Shown one piece after another: positions 25,292 through 34,610 of a stretch of 64,000 nt of DNA. Below the pieces are notes generated by a model. The model was not told the DNA's origin. It saw only the letters and a program-made list of their open reading frames with translations, and ran no database searches. The translations under genes and the position numbers were made by a program. Source of the stretch: Verrucosispora sp. NA02020 (GTDB lineage: Bacteria > Actinomycetota > Actinomycetes > Mycobacteriales > Micromonosporaceae); the NCBI RefSeq assembly GCF_013364215.1, contig NZ_CP054923.1, positions 7,141,213 through 7,205,212 on the forward strand. Direction: 5' to 3'. Position 1 is the stretch's first letter. Every line of letters starts with the position of its first letter.

Positions 25292-25747
25292 TCACCGTTG
25301 CGCCTCTCGCCTTCGCCGGGCACCCGCTCCACTCGCGGCAGCCACTCCACCCGGCGTCTCCTGCTCCGACTCGCCACCGGTCAACCCGTCCCGCCCGAGC
25401 AGGTACTGCTCGACGAGATGGTTCCAGTCACAGCCGAGACACACCTCCACCACGAAGACCTGGAACTCACGCAGCGTCATTGCCAGCACGGACAGCTCCG
25501 CGACCGTGCGGGCCTGGCCGGCTGACTGCTTGAGCTCGTCGCCATAAATGTAATGGACGTGCGTGAGGTTCTCGCTCCGGCAAATCGGGCATCGCTGGTC
25601 CGTGGACTCGCCGTGGAACCGAGCCGCGTTCTTCAGGTAGGGAGACGCGTCGCACAGGTCATAGGTGCCGACGCGACCGGCGAGGAGTTCACGCAGCAGC
25701 GCTCGCTTCCGGAGCGAGTAGTCGACGACCTGGCGCTGCGTACGCAT
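25292..25747 (-). CDS. DUF5318 family protein
   Basis: A 151-residue conserved actinobacterial protein. The core includes VVDYSLRKRALLRELLAGRVGTYDLCDASPYLKNAARFHG, a CPIC-type pair (DQRCPICRSENLTHVHYIYGDELK), and VVEVCLGCDWNHLVEQYLLG, giving two CxxC pairs likely to bind zinc. A basic tail (GARRRREAQR) follows. It lies between the PBP gene and the divergent padR gene, as in related actinomycetes. The biochemical function is not established. Confidence 0.85.
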   Translation of the reverse strand: MRTQRQVVDYSLRKRALLRELLAGRVGTYDLCDASPYLKNAARFHGESTDQRCPICRSENLTHVHYIYGDELKQSAGQARTVAELSVLAMTLREFQVFVVEVCLGCDWNHLVEQYLLGRDGLTGGESEQETPGGVAAASGAGARRRREAQR

Positions 25748-25856
25748 GCGGCAAAGGGTACGCGGTCTCGTCTGGCGGGGCGACCACCGTGACGATCCGT
25801 GATGAGGGGACCTCGGAGCGAGGAGTTTGCCCGCCGAGGTGTGAGACGCTACGGTT

Positions 25857-25879
25857 CGATGTATCGGCCCGATACATCG
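25857..25879. promoter_or_regulatory. Palindromic operator, probably for PadR
   Basis: CGATGTATCGG and CCGATACATCG form an 11-bp-arm palindrome around one C. It lies 37 bases upstream of the padR ATG. PadR proteins typically bind ATGTAT/ATACAT-type palindromes near their own promoters, so autoregulation of padR-ino1 is likely. Confidence 0.75.
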
Positions 25880-25915
25880 CGGCGGTTAGCGCTCCACGCA
25901 CAGGGTAAAGGAAGG

Positions 25916-26560
25916 ATGGCCGTGCTCGAACTCGCCATCCTCGGCCTGTTGCAGGAGGCCCCGATGCACGGCTACGAGCTCCGCAAGGAGCTCACCGCCA
26001 AGCTCGGGGCGATCCGTGCTGCGATCAGCTACGGCTCGCTCTACCCGACCCTGCGCCGGTTGCAGGCGGCGGGATGGATCACCGAGGCCGCCGAGACACC
26101 CGCCACCGCCGAGGAGGTTCCCGCGCTGACCAGCCGACGAGGTCGGGTGGTCTACACCATCACCGCGGAAGGAAAAGAACGCTTCGCTCAGCTCATCGCG
26201 CAGACCGGGCCGGAAACCTACGGCGACACCGGTTTCGGTGTGCACTTCGCGTTCTTCTCCCGAACCGACCGGGCGACCCGACTCCGCATTCTGGAAGGTC
26301 GGCGCCGCACGATCGAGGAACGTCGCGAGGGTCTTCGCGACATGCTGGGCCGCGCGGCCGAGCGCCTCGACGCGTACACCCTGGAGCTGCAACGCCACGG
26401 CCTGGAGGCCTGTGAGCGTGAGGTCCGGTGGCTGGAGGAGCTCATCGCCAACGAGCGCTCCGGCCGTGCCCCGACGGTCCCGCACGACGGGACGGCCGGC
26501 GGCCGACGAGATGACAACAGCCCGCCTCCGCCTGGAGAGACCAGGACAGAGCGGCCGTGA
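25916..26560 (+). CDS. PadR-family transcriptional regulator
   Basis: A 214-residue PadR regulator. The winged helix spans residues 1-95 ([57 protein letters not shown]), followed by a helical Vir_act_alpha-type dimerisation part ([23 protein letters not shown]) and a polar tail. I chose ATG 25916, which follows AAAGGAAGG and begins the conserved domain; an upstream frame would cross the operator. Its stop overlaps a GTG and ino1 begins 23 bases later. The pairing with ino1 is conserved in actinomycetes, so it probably controls inositol synthesis. Confidence 0.9.
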   Translation: MAVLELAILGLLQEAPMHGYELRKELTAKLGAIRAAISYGSLYPTLRRLQAAGWITEAAETPATAEEVPALTSRRGRVVYTITAEGKERFAQLIAQTGPETYGDTGFGVHFAFFSRTDRATRLRILEGRRRTIEERREGLRDMLGRAAERLDAYTLELQRHGLEACEREVRWLEELIANERSGRAPTVPHDGTAGGRRDDNSPPPPGETRTERP

Positions 26561-26583
26561 CCAAGAAGAAGGAGGCACACGCG

Positions 26584-27663
26584 ATGGGCTCCGTCCGCGT
26601 CGCCATCGTCGGTGTGGGTAACTGCGCCTCGTCCCTGGTACAGGGCGTCGAGTACTACCGGAACGCCGACCCGAACGACCGCGTCCCGGGTCTCATGCAC
26701 GTCACCTTCGGCGACTACCACGTCTCTGACGTGCAGTTCGTCGCGGCGTTCGATGTCGACGCCAAGAAGGTGGGCATGGACCTCGCGGAGGCGATCGTCG
26801 CCAGCGAGAACAACACCATCAAGCTCTGCGACGTGCCGCCGACCGGCGTCACCGTGCAGCGCGGCCCGACCTTCGACGGCCTCGGGCAGTACTACCGCGA
26901 GATCATCAAGGAGTCGGACGTCGAGCCGGTCGACGTGGCCAAGGCGCTGCGCGACGCGCAGGTCGACGTGGTCGTCTCCTACCTGCCGGTGGGCTCGGAG
27001 CAGGCCGACAAGTTCTACGCCCAGGCCGCCATCGACGCGGGCTGCGGGTTCGTCAACGCCCTGCCGGTCTTCATCGCCTCGGACCCGGAGTGGGCGCAGA
27101 AGTTCACCGACGCCGGCCTGCCGATCGTCGGTGACGACATCAAGAGCCAGGTCGGCGCCACCATCGTGCACCGGGCCCTCGCGAAGCTCTTCGAGGACCG
27201 GGGCGTCGAGCTGCTGCGTACGTACCAGCTCAACTTCGGCGGCAACATGGACTTCATGAACATGCTGGAGCGCAACCGCCTGGTCTCGAAGAAGATCTCG
27301 AAGACCCAGTCGGTGACCTCCCAGGTGCCGCACGAGATGGCCAAGAGCGACGTGCACATCGGCCCGTCGGACCACGTGCCGTGGCTGGACGACCGCAAGT
27401 GGGCGTACATCCGCCTGGAGGGTCGCTCCTTCGGCGACGCCCCGCTCAACGCGGAGCTCAAGCTCGAGGTGTGGGACTCGCCGAACTCGGCCGGCGTCAT
27501 CATCGACGCCGTCCGGGCCGCGAAGATCGCCATGGACCGGAAGATCGGTGGCCCGATCCTGTCGGCGTCGTCGTACTTCATGAAGTCCCCGCCTGTGCAG
27601 TACGCCGACCACGAGGCGCACGCCGCCGTCGAGGGCTTCATCACCGGTGAGGTCGAGCGCTGA
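26584..27663 (+). CDS. ino1: Myo-inositol-1-phosphate synthase
   Basis: A 359-residue NAD-dependent synthase converting glucose 6-phosphate to inositol 1-phosphate, the entry to phosphatidylinositol, mycothiol and PI-mannosides. It shows [104 protein letters not shown] and [27 protein letters not shown] 26584 follows AAGGAGG; the GTG at 26557 overlaps padR and is less likely. Operon with padR and ended by the hairpin at 27686. Confidence 0.97.
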   Translation: MGSVRVAIVGVGNCASSLVQGVEYYRNADPNDRVPGLMHVTFGDYHVSDVQFVAAFDVDAKKVGMDLAEAIVASENNTIKLCDVPPTGVTVQRGPTFDGLGQYYREIIKESDVEPVDVAKALRDAQVDVVVSYLPVGSEQADKFYAQAAIDAGCGFVNALPVFIASDPEWAQKFTDAGLPIVGDDIKSQVGATIVHRALAKLFEDRGVELLRTYQLNFGGNMDFMNMLERNRLVSKKISKTQSVTSQVPHEMAKSDVHIGPSDHVPWLDDRKWAYIRLEGRSFGDAPLNAELKLEVWDSPNSAGVIIDAVRAAKIAMDRKIGGPILSASSYFMKSPPVQYADHEAHAAVEGFITGEVER

Positions 27664-27685
27664 CGCGCTGACCACCAGCAGCACC

Positions 27686-27721
27686 GTGAAGGGCCGGGTC
27701 CACGTGGACCCGGCCCTTCAC
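27686..27721. terminator. Terminator after ino1
   Basis: A perfect 36-base palindrome (arms GTGAAGGGCCGGGTCCAC and its complement), 23 bases after the ino1 stop. The central bases CCACGTGG would form the loop. Confidence 0.8.
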
Positions 27722-27741
27722 GTCGTCCCGGGCGGCACTCG

Positions 27742-27800
27742 GATCGTGGCACTGTGGCTGCTCTCGGCCCGGCGTGTCGACTTCCTACAGTGCCACGATC
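27742..27800. repeat. Spaced inverted repeat between ino1 and ogt
   Basis: GATCGTGGCACTGT (27742-27755) and its exact complement (27787-27800) are separated by 31 bases. It lies 10 bases past the ogt stop on the minus strand and after the ino1 terminator. It may be the ogt terminator with a long loop; another role is possible. Confidence 0.5.
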
Positions 27801-27810
27801 GAGGCGGTTG

Positions 27811-28290
27811 TCAGGACCAGGCGCGTTGCAGGGCCACGCGGGCCTCCAGCTCCAGCAGCTTGACCTTGCGGTCCAGACCACCGCCGAAGCCGACCAGCTT
27901 GCCGCCGGCACCGATGATCCGGTGGCACGGCACGATGACCGGGACCGGGTTGCGGTTGCAGGCCACCCCGACCGCGCGGGCGGCACCGGGATCCCCCAAC
28001 CGCCGGGCCACCTCGCCATAGGTCATCGTCTCGCCGTACGGGATGAGGGTCATCTCCCGCCACACCGCCCGCTCGAACTCGGAGCCTCGGGGCACCCGCA
28101 CCGGCACACCGAACTCGGTCGCCTCACCGGCGAAGTACGCGCGCAGCTCCGCCACCGCCCGCCGGGACACCTCGTCGACCGGTTCCCTCGGCGCGCCCGC
28201 CACCGCCGCGAAGTGCGTCCCGCACACGCTGTCACCCTCGGTGGCCACGGAGAAGTCCCCGATCGGCGAATCCAGCACGGTCCAACGCAT
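27811..28290 (-). CDS. ogt: Methylated-DNA-[protein]-cysteine S-methyltransferase
   Basis: A 159-residue suicide repair enzyme that takes the alkyl group from O6-alkylguanine. The active site is VPVIVPCHRIIGAGG with the acceptor Cys near residue 122. Upstream lie FERAVWREMTLIPYGETMTYGEVARRLGDPGAARAVG (DNA-binding helix and Arg finger) and downstream GFGGGLDRKVKLLELE. The short N-terminal domain (SPIGDFSVATEGDSVCGTHF) has no regulatory zinc cysteines, so this is an Ogt-type enzyme, not Ada. Monocistronic by context. Confidence 0.96.
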   Translation of the reverse strand: MRWTVLDSPIGDFSVATEGDSVCGTHFAAVAGAPREPVDEVSRRAVAELRAYFAGEATEFGVPVRVPRGSEFERAVWREMTLIPYGETMTYGEVARRLGDPGAARAVGVACNRNPVPVIVPCHRIIGAGGKLVGFGGGLDRKVKLLELEARVALQRAWS

Positions 28291-28366
28291 CCCGCCATTG
28301 TCCCCCAGCCGCCCACCGCGACCACGATCGCGCTCGAAACGGGATCGAGTGGTGTCCCACCACGTC

Positions 28367-28399
28367 CGATGCCCCTCGATCCGGGATCGAGGGGCATCG
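28367..28399. repeat. Perfect hairpin downstream of the subtilase gene
   Basis: CGATGCCCCTCGATC and its complement, 15-bp arms with loop CGG. It lies about 77 bases upstream of ogt and on the 3' side of the subtilase, so it could be a second terminator for the subtilase. The related words CTCGAAACGGGATCGAG occur just before it. Confidence 0.55.
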
Positions 28400-28426
28400 G
28401 GCGATCCTGTGCACAGCGCAACGGTC

Positions 28427-28468
28427 GGCGCCCGCCGGAGCGTCCCTGGGGGCGCTCCGGCGGGCGCC
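28427..28468 (-). terminator. Terminator after the subtilase gene
   Basis: GGCGCCCGCCGGAGCG and CGCTCCGGCGGGCGCC make a perfect 16-bp stem with a 10-base loop, 15 bases past the subtilase stop. Confidence 0.8.
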
Positions 28469-28483
28469 GGATGGTACGAGAGA

Positions 28484-30568
28484 TCAGGCGACGGCGAAGA
28501 AGAACTTCTCGCCGTTGCCGAGACCCAGGTCTTCCCTGCTCCAGTCGATGTTCTTGCTCGAAATCAACTGCTTGTTACCGGCCTTGCCGGCGGTGACGGC
28601 CTGCTCGTCCCAACCACCGAGGTAGATCGAGCCGTCCGCGTTGTAGTCCAGGAAGTAGAACGTCTGGTACGAGCCGGTCGACTTGCTGTTGGCGATCAGC
28701 GGTTTGGTGCCCTTGCTCGCCGCGATCACGTACCGGTTGTTGGCCAGGGCCTTCAGGTAGAAGAGGCCGTCACCCCGGTTGACCATCTGGTACTTGGTCG
28801 ACTTGGTGACCGACTTGCTGGTGGCGATCAGCGGCTTGCTGCCCGCGACCACGTACCGGTTGCTCGCCTTGGCCTTGATGGTGACCACCGGGGCCGGCGC
28901 GTCGAAGGTGAACTTCTCCGTGGAGCCGACGCTGGTCTTGCTCGCCTTCAGCGACGACTTGCCGGACTTCGCCGCGGTGACGTACTTGCCGTTGGCCTTG
29001 GCCTTGAGGCTGACCGTCCCGTCGGTGTGGTGCACGATCGTGAACTTGCCCGCCGTGACGATCGTTTTGTGACTGGCGATCAGCGGCTTGGTGCCCTTGC
29101 TCGGCGCGACGACGTACCGGCCGGTGCTCTTGGAGCGCAGCGCGACCAGCCCGCTACCGGCGTTGACGACGTCGTACCGCTGCGCGGTGCCCAGGCTCGA
29201 CCCGTTGTTGACCAGTGCCTTCTTGGTGCTGGCCGCGGTGACGAACTTGCCGTTGGAGCTGGCCTTCAGGCCGTACGAGTTCCGGGCCTGGGTGACCGAG
29301 CCGACGGTGAGCAGCCGGTCCATCGAACCCTTCGGGTCGTACACCGCACCGGCGATGCCGGTGGTGACGATCCGGTCGCGAACCTGCTTCGGCTTCCACG
29401 TCGGGTTGCTCTGCAGCAGCAGGGCAGCCGCGCCGGCCACGTGCGGGGCGGCCATCGAGGTGCCGCTCATCCCGACGCTACCGGTGTTGTTGTCGTGCCG
29501 GGCCGAGACGATGCTGACGCCGGGGGCGAACACGTCGAGGCACTTGCCGTAGTTCGAGAACCACGCGCGCATGTCGATCCGGTCGGTGGCACCCACCGTG
29601 ATGGCGTCCGGCACCCGCGCCGGGGAGACGTTGCAGGCGTTCTGCGACTCGTTGCCGGCCGCGATCGCGTAGGTGACGCCCGAGTCGACGGACTTCCGCA
29701 CGGCCGCATCGATCGCCGCCGACACGCTGCCTCCGAGGCTCACGTTGGCGACGGCACGCCTCGGCGCGTTCTTCATCGCGTCCTCGGTGACGAAGTTGAT
29801 GCCGGCGATGACACTGTCCGTGGTGCCGAAACCGTCGCAGTCGAGCACCCGTACGCCGACGAGCTTGATCTGCTTCGCCACGCCGTACTTGGCGCCGCCG
29901 ACGGTGCCGGCCACGTGCGTGCCGTGGCCGTCGCAGTCCTCCTCCGATGCCGGCACCGGCGTGGTGGGATCCGGCTCCGTCCCGGGGTCGATGGGCTCGG
30001 CGAAGTAGTCGAACCCGATACTGGCCCGGCCACCGAAGTCCTGGTGCTTGGTGTGGATACCGGTGTCCACGATGTACGCCGTGACGTTGCTGCCCGTGTT
30101 CGGGTACTTGAAGCTCTTGTTCAGCTTCGCGGACGCCTGGTCGAGCCGGTCGAGACCCCACGACGGCGGGTTGCTCTGGGTGGCACTGGCCGACACCCGG
30201 CGCACCGGCTCCACGTAGGCCACGGCCGGGTTGGCCGCCACCTTATCGGCCTGCTGCTTGCTCATCGAGGCCGAGAAGCCGGGCAGCGCCGTACCGAAGA
30301 CCTGCCGGACGTTGCCGCCGTTGTCCCGGATGAGCTTGGCGGCGATGGTCCGGACCGAGGTGTAGGTGGCCCGCTGGTCCTTCAGTACGACGATGTAACG
30401 GCCGGGAACGACGTCGGAGCGTTCGGTGCCACGCACCTCGGCCCGCGCGGGCTCGTCAGGGGTGGTCGCCAACGCGGCTTGGCCGGTGGCGACGGTGATG
30501 ATGGAGGAGGCGGTCGCGAGGGCGAGCCCGGCCGCCGCCGAGCGGCGCAGTACGCCACGGTATTTCAC
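28484..30568 (-). CDS. Secreted subtilisin-like serine protease with beta-trefoil-like repeats
   Basis: A 694-residue S8 peptidase made as a secreted precursor. The first ~35 residues are a signal peptide ([32 protein letters not shown]). An I9-type propeptide follows ([49 protein letters not shown]). The catalytic triad is visible: Asp in [11 protein letters not shown] near 168, His in [13 protein letters not shown] near 216, Ser in [16 protein letters not shown] near 369. The C-terminal ~270 residues repeat NGKYVTA/NRYVIA units about 45-50 apart, as in fascin-like beta-trefoils. GTG 30568 follows GGGGAG. Substrate unknown. Confidence 0.9.
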   Translation of the reverse strand: MKYRGVLRRSAAAGLALATASSIITVATGQAALATTPDEPARAEVRGTERSDVVPGRYIVVLKDQRATYTSVRTIAAKLIRDNGGNVRQVFGTALPGFSASMSKQQADKVAANPAVAYVEPVRRVSASATQSNPPSWGLDRLDQASAKLNKSFKYPNTGSNVTAYIVDTGIHTKHQDFGGRASIGFDYFAEPIDPGTEPDPTTPVPASEEDCDGHGTHVAGTVGGAKYGVAKQIKLVGVRVLDCDGFGTTDSVIAGINFVTEDAMKNAPRRAVANVSLGGSVSAAIDAAVRKSVDSGVTYAIAAGNESQNACNVSPARVPDAITVGATDRIDMRAWFSNYGKCLDVFAPGVSIVSARHDNNTGSVGMSGTSMAAPHVAGAAALLLQSNPTWKPKQVRDRIVTTGIAGAVYDPKGSMDRLLTVGSVTQARNSYGLKASSNGKFVTAASTKKALVNNGSSLGTAQRYDVVNAGSGLVALRSKSTGRYVVAPSKGTKPLIASHKTIVTAGKFTIVHHTDGTVSLKAKANGKYVTAAKSGKSSLKASKTSVGSTEKFTFDAPAPVVTIKAKASNRYVVAGSKPLIATSKSVTKSTKYQMVNRGDGLFYLKALANNRYVIAASKGTKPLIANSKSTGSYQTFYFLDYNADGSIYLGGWDEQAVTAGKAGNKQLISSKNIDWSREDLGLGNGEKFFFAVA

Positions 30569-30713
30569 TAAGTGATCTCCCCGTTGTGTCGACCGTGCCG
30601 GGTGGGCAGGTCGGACGGACAGTGAACGTCTCGCTTCGGCAGGAAACCTGCTAGCGAAGAGACGTAGCAACATCATGTACGACGGACGCAACGACCTGTC
30701 TCAACCTTTCGGT

Positions 30714-30731
30714 CGAAACGTCGGCGTTTCG
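30714..30731. promoter_or_regulatory. Short inverted repeat upstream of the subtilase
   Basis: CGAAACG and CGTTTCG flank TCGG, 146-163 bases upstream of the subtilase start and about 100 bases past the pcnA stop. It may be an operator or a weak terminator for neither gene; only symmetry supports it. Confidence 0.3.
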
Positions 30732-30829
30732 TCGTAGCGTCCTACCCCGACGGAACGAGCCACGGTGGACGTCGGGTCGGGCGGTGGTGTTCCACAGCCG
30801 CACGGCGGCAGGACGACGGCGGTCGGCGG

Positions 30830-32290
30830 TCAGCCGACGATGCCCTCCTGGCGGGCCCAGCGCAGCAGCTCGGCCTCGGCGGTGTCGCGGTCCAGCGGCC
30901 CGTGTTCCAGGCGCAGGTCCTTGAGGTGCTTCCAGGCGCGGCCCACGATCGGCCCCGGTGGTACGCCGAGCAACTCCATGATCGCGTTACCGTCCAGATC
31001 GGGCCGGACCCGGGCCAGGTCCTCCTCGGCCTCGATCCGGGTGATCCGTTCTTCCAGCGCGTCGTAGTCGGCGGCGAGCTGGGCGGCCTTGCGCCGGTTG
31101 CGGGTGGTGCAGTCGGACCGGGTCAGCTTGTGCAGCCGGGACAGCAGGTCGCCGGCGTCGGTCACGTACCGCCGTACCGCCGAGTCGGTCCACTCGCCCC
31201 GGCCGTAGCCGTAGAACCGCAGGTGCAGCGCCACCAGCGTGGTGACCTTGGCGGTGACGTCCTTCGGGTAGCGCAGCGCCTTCATCCGCGCCTTGGTCAG
31301 CCGGGCACCGACCACCTCGTGGTGGTGGAAGCTGACCCGTCCGTCCGTACCGACCGACTTGGTGGCCGGCTTGCCGACGTCGTGCATCAACGCGGCCATC
31401 CGCAGGACGAAGTCCGGCCCGTCCTGCTCGTACGACATCGCGTTACGTACCACCGTCAGGGTGTGCTCGTAGACGTCCTTGTGCTGGGCGTGCTCGTCGA
31501 TCTCCAGCTTGAGACCGGTCAGTTCCGGCAGGAAGCGCTCGGCCAGCCCGGAGTCCACCAGCAGTCGCAGCCCGGTGATCGGGTCAGCCGCGGTGAGCAG
31601 CTTGGTGAACTCGTCACGGATCCGCTCGGCGGTGATCCGGTCCAGGTCCGCCGCCATCCGGTTCATGGCCGCCTGCACGTCGGGGTGGACCGCGAAGCGG
31701 AGCTGGGCGGCGAACCGGGCGGCCCGCAGCATCCGCAGCGGATCGTCGCCGAACGACTCGGCGGGCGTCCCCGGGGTACGCACCACCTTCGCGGCCAGGT
31801 CGGCGAGCCCGCCGTACGGGTCGGTGAACCGGTGCTCGGGCAGGCTCACCGCCATCGCGTTGACGGTGAAGTCGCGCCGCCGCAGGTCCTCGACCAGGCT
31901 GCTGCCGTACTGGACCACCGGGTTGCGGCTGACCTGGTCGTACGACTCGGCGCGGAAGGTGGTGATCTCCAGCCGCAGGCCGTCTCGCTGGCAACCGATG
32001 GTGCCGAACTCCCGGCCGGTCTCCCAGACCGCCTCGGCCCAGCCGCGCACGACGGCGAGCGTCTGGTCCGGGTGGGCGTCGGTGCAGAAGTCGAGGTCGT
32101 CACCGAGCCGACCGAGCAGGGCGTCGCGGACCGAACCGCCCACAAGGTGCAGTTCGTGGCCGGCGGCGGCGAACCGGCGACCCAACTCGTCGGCGACCGG
32201 CGAGACCCGGAGGAGTTCGGCGACGGCGTTGCGCTGCGCGGCGGTGAGTTCGCGGCGGTCGGTGGTGTGGGATGCGGCGGCTTCGGACAT
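30830..32290 (-). CDS. pcnA: tRNA CCA nucleotidyltransferase / poly(A) polymerase family
   Basis: A 486-residue class II nucleotidyltransferase. The head domain has LVGGSVRDALLGRLGDDLDFCTDAHP (GGSxRD and the DxD metal site), EITTFRAESY and VEDLRRRDFTVNAMA. The neck shows DDPLRMLRAARFAAQL. A C-terminal HD domain has VLRMAALMHDVGKPATK and HHHEVVGA. In actinobacteria this protein adds or repairs the 3' CCA of tRNAs; the name pcnA is historical. It diverges from murJ with 125 bases between starts, at the place it holds beside the murJ-sigM-trx block in mycobacteria. Confidence 0.93.
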   Translation of the reverse strand: MSEAAASHTTDRRELTAAQRNAVAELLRVSPVADELGRRFAAAGHELHLVGGSVRDALLGRLGDDLDFCTDAHPDQTLAVVRGWAEAVWETGREFGTIGCQRDGLRLEITTFRAESYDQVSRNPVVQYGSSLVEDLRRRDFTVNAMAVSLPEHRFTDPYGGLADLAAKVVRTPGTPAESFGDDPLRMLRAARFAAQLRFAVHPDVQAAMNRMAADLDRITAERIRDEFTKLLTAADPITGLRLLVDSGLAERFLPELTGLKLEIDEHAQHKDVYEHTLTVVRNAMSYEQDGPDFVLRMAALMHDVGKPATKSVGTDGRVSFHHHEVVGARLTKARMKALRYPKDVTAKVTTLVALHLRFYGYGRGEWTDSAVRRYVTDAGDLLSRLHKLTRSDCTTRNRRKAAQLAADYDALEERITRIEAEEDLARVRPDLDGNAIMELLGVPPGPIVGRAWKHLKDLRLEHGPLDRDTAEAELLRWARQEGIVG

Positions 32291-32415
32291 CGGACCAGCA
32301 GCCTATCGGTCCAGATCGGCATCTCATCCGCCGGGCGCGGGTAACCGGCCGGGGTTGACTAAGGTCTGTGGCGTGGGGGCCGGTACGGCTCCGGCGTACC
32401 CCTGGGAGGCACAGC

Positions 32416-34167
32416 ATGAGCGGCGGGCTCTACCGCAGCGCGAACGCCGCGCAGGGCGGCGCGCCCGGCGGTCGGCCGGACGACGGTGCCACGTTCATCT
32501 CCGCCGACCCGCTGAACCAGCCGGCCGTCGAGTCGGTCGCGCCCCCCCAGGAGCAGGTCGGCGAGGCCAGCGCCGCCACCAACAGCGCGGTCATGGCGAT
32601 CGGCAGCCTGGTCAGCCGGGGTACGGGATTCCTCCGCAACCTGGTCATCGGCGCGGCGCTCGGCGGGGCGCTGGTGGGCGACGCCTACACCACCGCGCAG
32701 ATCCTGCCGGGAATGGTCTACGAGTTCCTGCTCGGCGGCATCCTGACCAGCGTGCTGATCCCGGTGCTGGTACGCCGGCGCAAGGCGGACAGCGACGGCG
32801 GCCAAGCGTACACCCAACGGCTGTTGACCCTGGCGCTGCTGGCCCTCGGTGCCGCCGCCCTGCTCGCGGTCGCCCTCGCCGTACCGCTGACCTGGCTCTA
32901 CGGTGCCAGCGAGTCCGCGCCCGGCTACTCCGGCCTGGTCACCGGGCTGGCCCGGCTCATGCTGCCGATGATCTTCTTCTCCGGCCTGAGCGCACTGATC
33001 AGCGCCGTGCTCAACACCCGGGGCCACTTCGCCGCACCGATGTGGGCACCGATCCTGAACAACCTGGTGGTCATCGGCACCGCCGGCCTCTACATCGGGA
33101 TCTTCGGCGCCGAGATCGTCGGCCCGGACGACATGACCACCGGCCGGGTCCTGCTGATCGGTGGCGGCACCCTGCTCGGCGTCGCCGTCCAGGTCGCCGG
33201 CCTGATGCCGGCGCTGCGCAAGGTCGGTTTCCGATGGAAGCTCCGCTTCGACTTCCGCAAGCTCGGGCTCGCCGAACTGGGCCGGCTCGGGGCGTGGATG
33301 ATCTGCTACGTCGCGGTCAGCCAGATCGGCCTGATCGTGCTGTTCAACCTGTTGAACCGCGCCGGCAAGGAGAACTCCGCCGGTCCGCTGATCTACAACA
33401 ACGTGTTCCTGCTGTTGATGACCGCGCACGGCATCATCGCCGTATCGATCATCACGGCGCTGATGCCCCGGATGAGCGCCGCTGCCGCCGACGGCCGGTA
33501 CGCCGACCTCGCCGCGGACCTGTCCCGGGGCACCCGCACCGTCTCGGCGGTGCTCGCGCCGATCGCGGTCTGCTACGCCGTGCTCGCCACCCCGATCGCG
33601 TTCACCCTGTTCCGATGGGGCGCGTTCGACGAGGACAACGCCACCGCGACGTCCCTGGTGCTGCTCGCCGCCGCGCTGGCCCTGGTGCCGTTCGCGATCA
33701 GCCAGCTCTTCACCTTCGCCTTCTACGCACTCCCCGACACCCGCACCCCGGCGCTGATCAACATTCCGGTGGTGGCGCTGCGGATCGGCGTACAGATCGC
33801 GCTGTTCCTGATCTTCTCGGCGAGCTTCGCGGGCGCCGGGATGATGATCGGCAACACCGTCTCCTACCTGGCCGCCGCCATCATCTCCGCGTGGCTGCTG
33901 CGGCCCCGGGTGGGGCGGATCGGGCTGGGCGCGATCCTGCGAACCCTCGGCCGGGTGGCGGTCGCGGCGGTGGGAGCAGCGGTGGCCGGCCTGCTGGTGG
34001 TCGCGCTGCTACCGGGAGGCGACACGCCGACTCGGCTGGAGGCCGTCGTGCAACTCGTGGTGGGTGGCGCAGTTATCGGCGGTACCTATCTCGGGCTGGC
34101 CACGGTGCTGCGCATCTCCGAGATCACCGAAGTGCTGGGGATGGTCCGCAGGCGTCTCGGGCGGTGA
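32416..34167 (+). CDS. murJ: Lipid II flippase MurJ (MviN)
   Basis: A 583-residue MOP-fold transporter with about 14 membrane helices, moving lipid II to the outer face of the membrane for peptidoglycan synthesis. Conserved parts are AVMAIGSLVSRGTGFLRNLVIGAALG, DAYTTAQILPGMVYEFLLGGILTSVLIPVLVR and NTRGHFAAPMWAPILNNLVVI. The first 60 residues are cytoplasmic and disordered. ATG 32416 follows GGGAGG; an ATG at 32368 lacks a site. Unlike mycobacterial MviN, the protein stops after the membrane part; the pseudokinase is encoded by the next gene. Confidence 0.95.
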   Translation: MSGGLYRSANAAQGGAPGGRPDDGATFISADPLNQPAVESVAPPQEQVGEASAATNSAVMAIGSLVSRGTGFLRNLVIGAALGGALVGDAYTTAQILPGMVYEFLLGGILTSVLIPVLVRRRKADSDGGQAYTQRLLTLALLALGAAALLAVALAVPLTWLYGASESAPGYSGLVTGLARLMLPMIFFSGLSALISAVLNTRGHFAAPMWAPILNNLVVIGTAGLYIGIFGAEIVGPDDMTTGRVLLIGGGTLLGVAVQVAGLMPALRKVGFRWKLRFDFRKLGLAELGRLGAWMICYVAVSQIGLIVLFNLLNRAGKENSAGPLIYNNVFLLLMTAHGIIAVSIITALMPRMSAAAADGRYADLAADLSRGTRTVSAVLAPIAVCYAVLATPIAFTLFRWGAFDEDNATATSLVLLAAALALVPFAISQLFTFAFYALPDTRTPALINIPVVALRIGVQIALFLIFSASFAGAGMMIGNTVSYLAAAIISAWLLRPRVGRIGLGAILRTLGRVAVAAVGAAVAGLLVVALLPGGDTPTRLEAVVQLVVGGAVIGGTYLGLATVLRISEITEVLGMVRRRLGR

Positions 34168-34610
34168 TCGCCGACGCCTGACGCCGCTGCACTGAGCGTG
34201 ACCGGGGATCACCAGGCTGGGGATGCACCTGTGGATAACTCCGCGATTCGCCGCTCACCTACCGGATCGGCCTGTGGATAACCAACCGGAAGGCCGAGTA
34301 TGGTCAGCCGTTCGACGGGAACCCTGTTACGTCCCACCCGCCGTCACATCCGGTACCGCCCCTGCGACAGCCGGATGCGGACGACCTCTAGATTGGCTAG
34401 TACATGTGCCGGCAACGTGACTGACATCGGTCGCAACGGGACGAGTCCGCCTGACTGCGAACTCCCCGGCCGGCAACGGCGGGAAGATGACATGTCGGGG
34501 AGCAGGCCAACCCAGGTAAGGTCGCTCTCGACGGGTACGGCAGGACCGGCGCGCGTCACATCGCGGGACCGGTCCGTCCGGTGCCACACGAAGGTGGAGC
34601 GGGAAGTCAG
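34168..34610. other. Non-coding gap between murJ and the pseudokinase gene
   Basis: About 440 bases. Two DnaA boxes lie near its start (separate entry). The part 34375-34430 is less GC-rich and contains TAGATT and TAGTAC, possible -10 boxes for the pseudokinase-sigM genes. GTGGAGCGGG shortly before 34611 could be the ribosome binding site. No coding frame shows the usual third-position bias. Confidence 0.6.
34230..34281 (-). promoter_or_regulatory. Two perfect DnaA boxes
   Basis: TGTGGATAA at 34230-34238 and again at 34273-34281, both perfect matches to TTATCCACA on the minus strand, same orientation, starts 43 bases apart. They lie between murJ and the pseudokinase gene, 20 kb from oriC. 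Confidence 0.6.

Noticed and set aside
27686..27721. 36-base palindrome as regulatory operator of ino1
   Set aside because: It lies after the ino1 stop, so a terminator is the simpler reading.
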